Shown here piece after piece: positions 28,558 to 36,562 of a stretch of 64,000 bases of DNA. Each line of letters starts with the position of its first letter. Within the stretch, counting starts at the first letter, position 1. Both the position numbers and the translations under genes were made by a program. The stretch lies in contig CAWBXX010000001.1 of NCBI GenBank assembly GCA_963792885.1, positions 744,001-808,000 on the forward strand. The letters are read 5' to 3'. Origin of the DNA: DASWJZ01 sp963792885. Lineage in GTDB: Bacteria > Pseudomonadota > Alphaproteobacteria > Rhizobiales > Afifellaceae. A model generated the notes under the pieces. It made no database searches, had not been told where the DNA came from, and saw only the letters and a program-made list of their open reading frames with translations.

Positions 28558-29094
28558 CCCAAAGGTGCGTCTCGCCTGGAACATCAACCTCACGAGCTTC
28601 TCAGTCGACCAGTAGGGTCGTCACCGACGTTCCCCCTCTTCCTAGCTTGGGGCAGCACCCACGATAACAGCCGCAACTTGATCGGAGTGCGACAGCATCA
28701 GGACATGGCTTTCGCCACTATGATCCCCGAGGGGAAGCGGCGGAAGCCAGAAAGACGGGGCCCGCAAAAAAGCTGCCTTGGACGAAGGGTTCTGGGTCGT
28801 GCGACCCTGTAAAAGCACTTCGGGGTTGTCGGCTTGAGGCGGATGTGGCGGTCTGCGCTCATGGCATGCCGGCGATAGCCTGTGTCAAATGCGGCAGTGG
28901 GCCGAATCGACATCTTCGGGTAACCGGTCTGTCACGACATCTTGAGAGCGGTACAGAGTGACGCCCGCGAATAGTTTCGGGGCATCTCCTGTTTGCCACC
29001 TGCGGCTCGAAGCGGCGGCGAGAAGGCTCTGCGTTCGCTTCGATCGACTGCACTCGCTTCAGCCGCGCAAGCGGCCGGCAACCAGGGACGGCGA
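28558..29094. other. Non-coding stretch between divergent operons
   Basis: About 540 bases separate the nested palindrome from the polyketide synthase start. Only short open frames with unusual composition for this genome are present, and I see no conserved protein or RNA gene. Promoters of both divergent operons presumably lie here, but no clear -35/-10 pair stands out. Confidence 0.4.
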
Positions 29095-30231
29095 ATGGGA
29101 ACTGCCTATATCAACCGCATGGCGACGGCCGTTCCGGCGAACGACTTTCATGCCGGCTTCACCCGCTTCGTGGAAGCGCGGCTCGCCGACGCGCCGCGGC
29201 GGCGGGCGGCCTTCGCCCGCATGAGCGCGCGCTCCGGAATTGAGCATCGCTACTCGGTCCTTCCGTCTGCCAACGGAGCGGCCGAGAACCAGCTTGACGG
29301 ATTGGGCTTTTATGTCGCCGGGCGCTTTCCCAGCACGGCGGAGCGCATGCGGCTTTTTGCGGCACACGCTTCCGACCTCGCAGTCGCGGCATTCGAGCGG
29401 CTGGGCTTAGGAGCGGAGAAGGACAGGATCACGCATCTCATCGTCACGTGTTGCACCGGGTTCTCCGCTCCGGGCGTCGACCTGGAGCTCGTCGAGCGCT
29501 GCGGCCTGCCGAGGTCGGTGGAGCGGACCTCTGTCGGCTTCATGGGCTGCCATGCGGCCATCAATGCGCTCAAGCTCGCGCGCAACATCGTTCGAGCGGA
29601 GCGCGCCGCGCGGGTGCTCGTCGTCAACGTCGAGCTTTGCACATTGCATCTCCAGGAGACCGACGATCTCGAGCGCCTGTTGATGTTCCTGCTGTGGGGA
29701 GATGGCTGCGCCGCTTCCCTCGTCACGGCGGAGCCGCAGGGAATTGCAATTGAGAGCTTCCGCGGCCTCGTGCTGCCAGACACCGCCGAGCTGATGAAAT
29801 GGCAAATCGGCGATTCCGGCTTCGACATGCTTCTTTCGGGACGGGTGCCCGCCGCAATCTCCGAGACACTACGGACGCACGGCTCCGAAATTCTCGAAGG
29901 GATGTCGGCCGCCGACATCGATCTCTGGGCGGTTCATCCGGGAGGTCGGACGGTCCTCGATGCTGTCGAGCAGGCTCTTTGCCTCCCTCCGTCGGCGCTT
30001 TCCGCCTCCCGTGAGATATTGAGACGGTTCGGCAATATGTCGTCGGCGACCGTGATGTTCGTCCTTGAGACCCTGCTTCGCTCGACCAAGAAGCGCGCGC
30101 TCGGGTGCGCCATGGCTTTCGGTCCGGGCCTTTCGGCCGAGACGATGCTCTTTCGGACCGTCCCCAATCAGCTACCCGCCGACGACCGGCCGTCGGTCAG
30201 ATCCCGCGACCGCCATGAGCTTGTCGCGTAG
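29095..30231 (+). CDS. Type III polyketide synthase (chalcone/stilbene synthase family)
   Basis: A 378-residue homodimeric ketosynthase that extends an acyl starter with malonyl-CoA. The Cys-His-Asn triad is visible: Cys in VTCCTGFSAPGVD, His in DLWAVHPGGRTVLD, and Asn in FGNMSSATVMFVLE. GxGPGL-like FGPGLSAETML ends the catalytic fold. The ATG at 29095 (MGTAYINRM, behind AGGGA) is preferred to an earlier in-frame codon at 28993 because family similarity begins there. The stop overlaps the next gene by 17 bases. With the methyltransferase and flavoprotein it forms a tailoring operon for an alkylresorcinol-, alkylpyrone- or quinone-like product; the product itself is inferred. Confidence 0.92.
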   Translation: MGTAYINRMATAVPANDFHAGFTRFVEARLADAPRRRAAFARMSARSGIEHRYSVLPSANGAAENQLDGLGFYVAGRFPSTAERMRLFAAHASDLAVAAFERLGLGAEKDRITHLIVTCCTGFSAPGVDLELVERCGLPRSVERTSVGFMGCHAAINALKLARNIVRAERAARVLVVNVELCTLHLQETDDLERLLMFLLWGDGCAASLVTAEPQGIAIESFRGLVLPDTAELMKWQIGDSGFDMLLSGRVPAAISETLRTHGSEILEGMSAADIDLWAVHPGGRTVLDAVEQALCLPPSALSASREILRRFGNMSSATVMFVLETLLRSTKKRALGCAMAFGPGLSAETMLFRTVPNQLPADDRPSVRSRDRHELVA

Positions 30232-30922
30232 CCTTGAGCCGGAGTGGCTGGACGCGCTTCCCGCCTTCGATACCGGCGCGATCGGCTCGCGCGCCGATCT
30301 CGCGCGCCTGAACAGGCTGATGTTCCAGGCCGAGATTCTGCATCGTATCCTCACGAAGCATTGCGCAGAGAAGAATCCGCTCTCCATCTTGGAGCTCGGC
30401 GCGGGCGACGGCACCTTCATGTTGCGCCTTGCGCGAAAGCTCCGCACCAAGTCGCCCGACGTCTCTGTCACGCTGCTCGACCGCGCGAGCCTGGTGACGC
30501 AAAAGACGCTGGATGGCTTTGCCGCCTGCGGCTGGAAGGCGACGCCGATCGAGGCAGATGCACTCGCGTATCTCGAAGCGCAGGCGGCGGCGCGCGTCGA
30601 TGTCGTCACAGCCAATCTGTTTCTCCACCATCTTCCAGAGGTGGGGCTCGCCCGCTTGTTCCGGCGCGCTGCTCAACTGGCCCGGCTGTTCGTTGCCTGC
30701 GAGCCGCGGCGCAACCGTTTCGCCTTGTTCTCCAGTCGCATGCTCTGGGCCGTCGGCTGCAACAACGTCACGCTCCATGATGCGCCGGCGAGCGTTCACG
30801 CCGGCTTTTCGGGAGGCGAGCTGTCGGCGCTCTGGCCGCAGAAAAACGGATGGCGGCTGAGCGAATATGCCGCCGGTCCTTTCACACACTGCTTCGTCGC
30901 TCGTCATGCCGATCGCGAGTGA
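30215..30922 (+). CDS. Class I SAM-dependent methyltransferase
   Basis: A 235-residue methyltransferase. Motif I is ILELGAGDGTFMLRLA (about residues 68-83), the acidic post-I region is VTLLDRASL, and motif IV is DVVTANLFLHHLPE. It most likely methylates the polyketide made by the preceding synthase. The ATG at 30215 overlaps the synthase gene by 17 bases, and its own end overlaps the flavoprotein gene by 17 bases. Confidence 0.88.
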   Translation: MSLSRSLEPEWLDALPAFDTGAIGSRADLARLNRLMFQAEILHRILTKHCAEKNPLSILELGAGDGTFMLRLARKLRTKSPDVSVTLLDRASLVTQKTLDGFAACGWKATPIEADALAYLEAQAAARVDVVTANLFLHHLPEVGLARLFRRAAQLARLFVACEPRRNRFALFSSRMLWAVGCNNVTLHDAPASVHAGFSGGELSALWPQKNGWRLSEYAAGPFTHCFVARHADRE

Positions 30923-32114
30923 GACATTCGACGCTATCATTCTCGGCGGCGGGCCCGCCGGGGCGACCGCCGCCCTGATCTTGGCCAAGGCCGGCAGGTC
31001 GGTCGCGGTCGTGGAGAAGAGCCTTTTTCCGCGGCGGAAGGTGTGCGGTGAGTTCCTCTCCGCGTCGAGCCTGCCTCTTCTGTTCGAGCTTGGCGTCGGC
31101 GAAGCCTTCCTGAGCCTTGCTGGTCCGGACGTGAAGCGGGTCGGCTACTTTGCCGGCGAGACCGCGCTCGAAGCGTCGATGCCGCGCATTCCGGGGGGAG
31201 GCTGGGGGCGCGCGCTCGGCCGGGAGCATCTCGATCTCTTGCTGCTCGACGCGGCTGCCCGCGCGGGCGCCAAGATCTGGCAGCCGTGGCGCGCCGAATC
31301 CCTCTTCGATCGAACCGACAGGTGGATCTGCACAATCGGAGACGGTCGAGAGAGGAAGGAGCTCAGTGCGCGAATTGTCATCGCGGCCACCGGCTCTTGG
31401 CAGCCCGACCTCTTCAAGATCGGCAACGGGGTCCATCGGCCTTCGGACCTGCTCGCCTTCAAGGCGCACTTCAGGGAGAGCGAATTGCCCGCCGGTCTTA
31501 TGCCGCTGCTGGCCTTTCCCGGAGGCTACGGCGGCATGGTGCACTCCGACGACGGTCGCGCGAGCCTCTCGTGCTGCATCCGCCGCGATGCGTTGGAGCG
31601 GTGCCGGAGGCGCGAGCCGACCCGCGCCTCCGACGTCATCATGCGGCACATTCGGGACTCCTGCGCCGGAGTCGATCGCGCCCTTCGCCGAGCGCAGACG
31701 GATGGCGTCTGGCTCGCGGCGGGACCGATCCAGCCTGGATTTCGACCGTGCTACGCCGACGGTGTCTTTCGCGTCGGCAACCTCGCCGGCGAAGCCCATC
31801 CCGTGGTGGCCGAGGGTATCAGCATGGCGATGCAGTCATCATGGCTCCTTTGCCGTCACCTGGTCGCCCACCAGGGCTCGCTTCGAGAGGCCTCAGCAGA
31901 AATCGGAGCGGCCTACGCAGCAGATTGGCGGCAATTGTTCGCCACGCGGATTCGCGTGGCGGCCGCAGTGGCCCATTTGGTGATGCATCCCGCCGCCCGT
32001 GCCGTCGGCTCGCAGCTGCTCGGTGCCTTCCCAGGACTTCTGACGTTCGGAGCCGCCCTGAGCGGCAAGGTGAGAGAGATCCATCCCGATCAGATCTCTT
32101 TTGTCGGCGCCTAG
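30906..32114 (+). CDS. FAD-dependent oxidoreductase (geranylgeranyl reductase/aromatic hydroxylase-like)
   Basis: A 402-residue flavoprotein. The N-terminal Rossmann motif is IILGGGPAGATAALILAKAG, followed by KSLFPRRKVCGEFLS, which is typical of the geranylgeranyl reductase-like group. The second FAD motif is FRVGNLAGEAHPVVAEGISMAM. A membrane-leaning C-terminal part follows. It probably reduces or hydroxylates the methylated polyketide. The ATG at 30906 is chosen because the Rossmann fold begins 11 residues later and because of the overlap with the methyltransferase gene. It converges on the anti-sigma gene 44 bases away. Confidence 0.88.
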   Translation: MPIASETFDAIILGGGPAGATAALILAKAGRSVAVVEKSLFPRRKVCGEFLSASSLPLLFELGVGEAFLSLAGPDVKRVGYFAGETALEASMPRIPGGGWGRALGREHLDLLLLDAAARAGAKIWQPWRAESLFDRTDRWICTIGDGRERKELSARIVIAATGSWQPDLFKIGNGVHRPSDLLAFKAHFRESELPAGLMPLLAFPGGYGGMVHSDDGRASLSCCIRRDALERCRRREPTRASDVIMRHIRDSCAGVDRALRRAQTDGVWLAAGPIQPGFRPCYADGVFRVGNLAGEAHPVVAEGISMAMQSSWLLCRHLVAHQGSLREASAEIGAAYAADWRQLFATRIRVAAAVAHLVMHPAARAVGSQLLGAFPGLLTFGAALSGKVREIHPDQISFVGA

Positions 32115-32158
32115 CCGACACGACACATCAGCGAAAGGCGCGTGGTCGGTACCGGTTG

Positions 32159-32995
32159 TCACGCATCGGACGGCGGAAACGTCTTCGCCAAGCTTCCCGC
32201 AAGGTCCTGCAGATCGGGAACCGGCGCGCTGCCGATGAGCATGTAGCTTTGGCGATCGTCCGTCCAATAGACCAGATTCATCCCCGCGGTACTGGAGCTC
32301 TCCTGCGCCTCGACGCCGCCGCTCTCAGCAAAGATGCAGAAGGCCACAGCGCCGTGTTGCGGGTCGGAGTAGATCAGCTGAATGAAAGGCGTGCCGCGAA
32401 ACGCCAGCAGCCGCGCCTGCTTCAATGCGAGTCCTGGAAGCGCAAGACGGTCGGCGGAGAGCGCGACATCAAGCTTGGCGCCGAGAGCCTTGAGCGCGTC
32501 ATCCGACGGCGCCTGCTCGGGCCCGATCATGGCGAGGGATTCGGGCGTATAGCGAGCGAGGTCCCCAGCGAGCATCTGCCCCCAGGCGCCCGACTCGGCC
32601 TCGCGATCGCCGGTCGCGCCTTCGAGGAACTTCGGCACACCAATCGAGCCGACGGCGTAGCCTACCCCCAGTCCGGCGACGAGCATGACAAAGCTTGCCG
32701 CTATCGCGGCCCAGGCTGGGAATTGCCGCCGGGCGGGCCGACGCCCCTTCCCTCGCCGCAATTCCTCGTCGAGCATGGCGGCGAGACGCCCGGCCGGTGC
32801 GGCTTCAAGAACGGCATCAAAGGCCTGCCGGAACGGACGCTCTCCAGACTGGAGCACCGCCAGGCGGTTCGCGAGCGCCGGGTCGCGAGCGATCTTCTCT
32901 TCAAGAGCGGCGCGCGCCTTGGGCGGGAGCTCACCGTCAAGGTAAGCGACGAGGTCGCCGTCATCGGCAAGATCGGTTCTATCTTCGTGCGCCAT
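32159..32995 (-). CDS. Anti-sigma factor (membrane-anchored)
   Basis: A 278-residue protein. The N-terminus (MAHEDRTDLADDGDLVAYLDGELPPKARAALEEKI) is the anti-sigma pattern that binds an ECF sigma factor, without the HxxxCxxC zinc motif. One membrane helix (about residues 95-118, AWAAIAASFVMLVAGLGVGYAVG) is followed by a presumed periplasmic sensor domain of about 150 residues. The ATG at 32995 overlaps the sigma gene by 17 bases, the usual arrangement for a cognate pair. Confidence 0.88.
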   Translation of the reverse strand: MAHEDRTDLADDGDLVAYLDGELPPKARAALEEKIARDPALANRLAVLQSGERPFRQAFDAVLEAAPAGRLAAMLDEELRRGKGRRPARRQFPAWAAIAASFVMLVAGLGVGYAVGSIGVPKFLEGATGDREAESGAWGQMLAGDLARYTPESLAMIGPEQAPSDDALKALGAKLDVALSADRLALPGLALKQARLLAFRGTPFIQLIYSDPQHGAVAFCIFAESGGVEAQESSSTAGMNLVYWTDDRQSYMLIGSAPVPDLQDLAGSLAKTFPPSDA

Positions 32996-33518
32996 ATCGA
33001 GACGGCCCGGCTTCTTTTTCGCTTTGCGCTTCGCCCAGCACCGAGAGCTTCGCCCGCGCTGCAGCAAGTCGGCTCATAACGGTGCCGACCGGGATGTGCA
33101 GCAGCTCGGCCGCTTCGCGGTAGCTCAGCCCCTCCACATAGACGAGGAACAGCGTCACGCGCTGCGCCTCGGGTAAGGCCTGCACCTCTTTGAACACCTG
33201 AGCAGCGAAAATATTCTGCTCGATCGCGCGCTCGCCCTCAAAAACGAGGGCTTCGGCGGCGTCCACGACGCCAGCGCCCTCGCGGATACGCCGAGAGCGC
33301 ACCTCGTTCAGCCAGATCGAGTGGAGTATCGCGAACGCCCAACGGTCGAGCCGCGTGCCGGGCGTGAACTGGTGGGCGCGATCGAGCGCGCGCACGCAGG
33401 TGGCCTGCACGAGGTCCTCCGCCGTCGACTTGTCGCGCGAGACGACGAGCCCGTAGCGCCACAGCCGCGGAAGCAGATCCGGAAGCCCGGCCCTCACGAT
33501 GTCTTCGGAGCGTTCCAC
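32979..33518 (-). CDS. ECF-family RNA polymerase sigma factor
   Basis: A 179-residue ECF sigma factor. Region 2 contains LVVSRDKSTAEDLVQATCVRALDRAHQF and DRWAFAILHSIWLNEVRS. Region 4 contains ALPEAQRVTLFLVYVEGLSYREAAELLHIPVGTVMSRLAAARAKL, the -35 recognition helix-turn-helix. The start codon at 33518 is GTG. It precedes and overlaps its anti-sigma gene. I could not identify its target promoters. Confidence 0.92.
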   Translation of the reverse strand: MERSEDIVRAGLPDLLPRLWRYGLVVSRDKSTAEDLVQATCVRALDRAHQFTPGTRLDRWAFAILHSIWLNEVRSRRIREGAGVVDAAEALVFEGERAIEQNIFAAQVFKEVQALPEAQRVTLFLVYVEGLSYREAAELLHIPVGTVMSRLAAARAKLSVLGEAQSEKEAGPSRYGARR

Positions 33519-33658
33519 GCTTCACCGAGGGGTTTGGACGGCGCGCTTTCTCATCCCCGATCATAGCACCAACGCGGCGCGCGAGGGGTGACCGAGTCAC
33601 TGCGAATGCGCACGCTCCGAGATCCGCCTCCGAGCGGCCATCTCTTCGACGCGACGAG

Positions 33659-33693
33659 GGGAGCAGGCGGGGTCGGCGACCCCGCTTGCTCCC
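33659..33693. terminator. Strong hairpin between TPR gene and sigma gene
   Basis: A 16-bp stem (33659-33674 with 33678-33693, one G-T pair) closes a 3-base loop. It lies 40 bases beyond the stop codon of the TPR gene on the minus strand and about 140 bases before the sigma gene. No T tract follows, so factor-assisted termination or mRNA end protection is more likely than a classic intrinsic terminator. Confidence 0.5.
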
Positions 33694-33732
33694 GGCCAGA
33701 GGTGGATGCGATCAGATGGGCGTCGATCGCTC

Positions 33733-34284
33733 CTAGCTTTCGTCGGGGATGCCGGCGATCGCGTTCGCGAGGTCCTGATACTGCTCACAGGTCGTACCGC
33801 AGACGCTCGCGACCTTCACGAGCTCCGCCTTGGCGAGATCGAGCTTGCCCTTCTCGGCATAGGCCTCGCCGAGATATTCATGCGTGTCGACATTGTTCGG
33901 ATCGAGGACGAGCGCCTTTTGGTAATAAACGAGTCCCTCGTCGTAGTTGCCCATCTTCCGCTTCGAGTAGCCGATCATCGTCAGCACCATAAAATCCTGG
34001 TTCTTCACGGCATCGAGGGCATCGAGCGCCTCCTGGTAACGCCCGGCGAGAGCCAGATCGCGGCCCTGTGAGTAGAGCGTCTTGTCGTCCATGTTGCTCG
34101 ACGTCGCCTTCACGCATTTGCTCTTCTGGGTGCTCCAGACATAGCCTTTTGAGCAGTCGGGCGTGCTGGCGCCGCCGCTGGTGCTTCCCCCGCCACTCGC
34201 GGCGAATGCGAGACTGCCGCCGAGCGAGAGGCCGCCTGCGAGAAGAAGAATAATCGCGGTGGAGGACTTGCGGTCGTTGATCAT
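33733..34284 (-). CDS. Secreted tetratricopeptide repeat protein
   Basis: A 183-residue protein. A signal peptide of about 28 residues (STAIILLLAGGLSLGGSLAFAAS) is followed by a Gly/Ser-rich stretch and a small Cys pair (DCSKGYVWSTQKSKCV). About three TPR-like helical repeats come next (LYSQGRDLALAGRYQEALDAL, LTMIGYSKRKMGNYDEGLVYYQKAL, THEYLGEAYAEKGKLDLAKAEL). A late Cys pair in VCGTTCEQY may form a disulfide. The ATG at 34284 is chosen for its adjacent GGAG and the signal peptide. It probably acts as a periplasmic scaffold; its partner is unknown. Confidence 0.85.
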   Translation of the reverse strand: MINDRKSSTAIILLLAGGLSLGGSLAFAASGGGSTSGGASTPDCSKGYVWSTQKSKCVKATSSNMDDKTLYSQGRDLALAGRYQEALDALDAVKNQDFMVLTMIGYSKRKMGNYDEGLVYYQKALVLDPNNVDTHEYLGEAYAEKGKLDLAKAELVKVASVCGTTCEQYQDLANAIAGIPDES

Positions 34285-34500
34285 GGCTTGCTCCGAATAG
34301 GTGGCGCCGGTGCGGCGCATCTGCATTGCCGTGAACACCGGGGAGCGGTCCCTATTCGGCTGCGCTCAGGGCCGCGCGGTCACAACGCCGTGAGAAACGT
34401 CGCGATCACGATCGCTTTGGCGCCAGGTGCGGGCGATCCACTGGCAATCTGGCCCGGCGCCGGCGCCTGTCGCGTCTCGCTCTGGACGTCGCGGTTCTGG

Positions 34501-35178
34501 TCAGACTTCGTCTTCGTAACTGCCCAGTGTCTTCAGCGTTTCCAAATCACGCAAGACCAGGGACCCGCGGCGCTTCTCGATCAGCTTGCGCCGCGCAAGC
34601 TCGCTCATCGCCCGCGAGACAGCTTCCCTGTGCGTGCTTATCCTGGCGGCAAGATCGAAATGCGTGGGTGCGGGCTTTATCGAAACTTCACCCTCGCCGC
34701 TGCTGGCGCCTTCGGCCAGGCGGAGAAGCTCGCGGATCAGACGCTTGCGGACGACGAGGGTGCTGAACTCATAGACCCGATCGGTCATGCGCCGCATCTG
34801 CCCGGAGAGATGCTCAAGAAGCGCCCATGTGAAGCCCGGGTGCGTATTCACGATATCGTGGAATACAGCCTCGGGAAGCTTCGCCGCCCGCACCGGCTCA
34901 AGTGCGACGACGTTGGTCGACCGCGCCTTTCCGTCGATTGCGGCGAGCTCGCCGAAGATATCGCCGGCGCCGATGTCTCGGTAAGCAACCGCGCGTCCGC
35001 CTTCCGAGAAGATCGTCGCCCGGGCGCGCCCCTCCAGAACGAAGAAGACGTCGCGCCCAAAGTCGTCGTGCGCCAGGATCACTTCCTCGCGCTGGTAGTG
35101 CTGTACCGCCCAACGCGCGGCTAAAGCGGCCTTATCGGCTTGGCTCAGCCTCGATAGGAACACTGTGGGAGCGGTCAT
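34501..35178 (-). CDS. Crp/Fnr family transcriptional regulator
   Basis: A 225-residue regulator. The N-terminal cyclic-nucleotide-type sensor domain includes REEVILAHDDFGRDVFFVLEGRARATIF and GDIFGELAAIDGKARSTNVVALE. The latter is close to the CRP phosphate cassette (GELA...RS), so cyclic nucleotide binding is plausible. There is no FNR-type Cys cluster. The C-terminal winged helix contains FDLAARISTHREAVSRAMSELARRKLIEKRRGSLVL. The ATG at 35178 begins MTAPTVFL behind GGAAGG. A class III cyclase homologue lies 7 kb away in the same direction. Confidence 0.9.
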   Translation of the reverse strand: MTAPTVFLSRLSQADKAALAARWAVQHYQREEVILAHDDFGRDVFFVLEGRARATIFSEGGRAVAYRDIGAGDIFGELAAIDGKARSTNVVALEPVRAAKLPEAVFHDIVNTHPGFTWALLEHLSGQMRRMTDRVYEFSTLVVRKRLIRELLRLAEGASSGEGEVSIKPAPTHFDLAARISTHREAVSRAMSELARRKLIEKRRGSLVLRDLETLKTLGSYEDEV

Positions 35179-35244
35179 TTCCGGCCTTCCTATCGTGCCA
35201 TCCAGGCGCCAAGCGAATGCCTGCAATGCCTCTTTCCCGGGGCT

Positions 35245-35263
35245 AATTGCGCCTGTGGCAATT
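35245..35263. promoter_or_regulatory. Inverted repeat, candidate Crp/Fnr operator
   Basis: AATTGC and GCAATT are perfect 6-bp arms with a 7-base spacer. The repeat lies between the divergent Crp/Fnr gene (start 35178) and the small protein gene at 35328. It does not match the CRP or FNR consensus exactly (spacing differs), so assignment to this regulator is a guess from position. Confidence 0.35.
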
Positions 35264-35327
35264 CCTACAGACCTGGCAAGCAAATCCGCCCAATGAGGGC
35301 GCTCCCAAACTGACCAGGGAGCTGACA

Positions 35328-35465
35328 ATGCGCAAGCCTCCCGAAACTGCGGCGGATTCCGTTTGGAGAGAAACGCTGGCCTCCTGCGCCACCGCGAGAG
35401 AAGCCATCGTGCTCCTTGCCCTGATCGCCGCCTTGGCTTTGTTGACGCTCGCGATCAGCGGCTGA
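35328..35465 (+). CDS. Small single-pass membrane protein
   Basis: A 45-residue protein beginning MRKPPETAADSVWRETLAS and ending in one hydrophobic helix (AIVLLALIAALALLTLAISG). An AGGGAGC ribosome binding site stands 6 bases before the ATG at 35328. I do not recognise a family. It is divergent from the Crp/Fnr gene and shares its control region. Confidence 0.55.
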   Translation: MRKPPETAADSVWRETLASCATAREAIVLLALIAALALLTLAISG

Positions 35466-35582
35466 CCGCCGCGCTGAAGGCGTGGACTCGGACGCCAGCC
35501 CCACGCAGCGTCGTCGCTTTACAAGCGTGTGCGGGCCCTGCACTCTCGCGGCCTGGGCCCGCACTCTGGAGGAGGACAGGCG

Positions 35583-35888
35583 ATGCCGCTAATCTACATA
35601 CAGGCGACGGGCAGCGACAAATTCATACGCGTCACGGACCTGCTTACACCCAAGCCCTTTGGGCCGAGAGAACAGAAGACCTCCGCCCCGAATTGGGCAA
35701 TTGACGTCGGCGGATTCGATCAAAACCCTGAAACGGGAAGTATAATGATCAAAGTCGCAATTGACGTCGACGGGCCGTACAACGTGCACGAAGGCAACAG
35801 GCTCGTGCACGCCGACGAAGTCTGTGCCGTGGATGACGCAAATCTACCCAAGCGCGCCGGCAAGAAGGGCGCGAAAGCTGCTGCCTAG
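35583..35888 (+). CDS. Hypothetical protein, 101 residues
   Basis: A small soluble protein with no family I recognise. It begins MPLIYIQATGSDKFIRVTDL, has an acidic middle, a single Cys in DEVCAVDD, and a basic Lys/Ala-rich tail (KRAGKKGAKAAA). A very strong GGAGGAGGA ribosome binding site precedes the ATG, suggesting high expression. It lies between the Crp/Fnr locus and the TfuA-YcaO operon on the opposite strand. Confidence 0.6.
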   Translation: MPLIYIQATGSDKFIRVTDLLTPKPFGPREQKTSAPNWAIDVGGFDQNPETGSIMIKVAIDVDGPYNVHEGNRLVHADEVCAVDDANLPKRAGKKGAKAAA

Positions 35889-35976
35889 ACGTCTCGACCA
35901 ATAGCATCGCGCCTTCGACGCCGCATCGGCTCCATCTTTGCGCGGCTGATCGAGCGCGCGGCCAAGAGCAACGCTC

Positions 35977-36468
35977 CTATCCGCCTCCGTTCCCTCTGGT
36001 CAGCCGATTGCCCCGGTGCGCCATCTGCATACTGTTCCCGTATGTGTTGGGCGCACGGTTACCCGGAAGGTTTGCCTCCAGGATCAGCGTCTCCGCCAGA
36101 TCGACGGTGGTGGTCAGCTCGATCATCGTCAGCTTAGAGCGCACCCGCCACATGCTGTAGGATTCGTCGAATCCGCAGCCATTTGCGGGCCGTTCGCTTC
36201 TGACATACTCGAAGACGACGAGCTTCGGCTTGTCGAGGCGATAGCAATGTCCTTCGTAGGCATAGCCGTAGATGACCGCCATCGCGATCTTGTCCGGTCC
36301 GATGGTCTCCTCTAAATCAAGAGGGCGAACCTCCAGCAGGAGCCGCTTGCCCTCAAAGTGCACGGTGCCCTGATTGGTGCCAGAATTTATCTTTACTCCG
36401 TATAGAATAATCTCGTCGGGGACGAAGTTGTTTACGAGCGGCGGGGCGGGTAAGTCTTCGCATGTCAT
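35977..36468 (-). CDS. Hypothetical protein, 163 residues
   Basis: A soluble protein beginning MTCEDLPAPPLVNNFVPDEIILYG with a GGGAGA ribosome binding site. The sequence alternates like beta strands (KRLLLEVRPLDLEETI, KIAMAVIYGYAYEGHCYRLDKPKLVVFEYV), and the C-terminus is polar and Asn/Gly-rich. I recognise no family. It lies 94 bases downstream of the metallopeptidase-like gene on the same strand, so it may be the last gene of the TfuA-YcaO operon. Confidence 0.6.
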   Translation of the reverse strand: MTCEDLPAPPLVNNFVPDEIILYGVKINSGTNQGTVHFEGKRLLLEVRPLDLEETIGPDKIAMAVIYGYAYEGHCYRLDKPKLVVFEYVRSERPANGCGFDESYSMWRVRSKLTMIELTTTVDLAETLILEANLPGNRAPNTYGNSMQMAHRGNRLTRGNGGG

Positions 36469-36562
36469 GATGCATCTCCCTTAAATTGATCGAGACCTTT
36501 TCGAACTGTCATTTCCTTCGACTGCAGCCCGATGCCGATGTCTTGGAATCCCGTGGCGTCCT

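Noticed and set aside
28698..28913. 71-codon open frame in the gap before the polyketide synthase
   Set aside because: No ribosome binding site, no recognisable sequence and no codon pattern of a gene; many such frames occur by chance.
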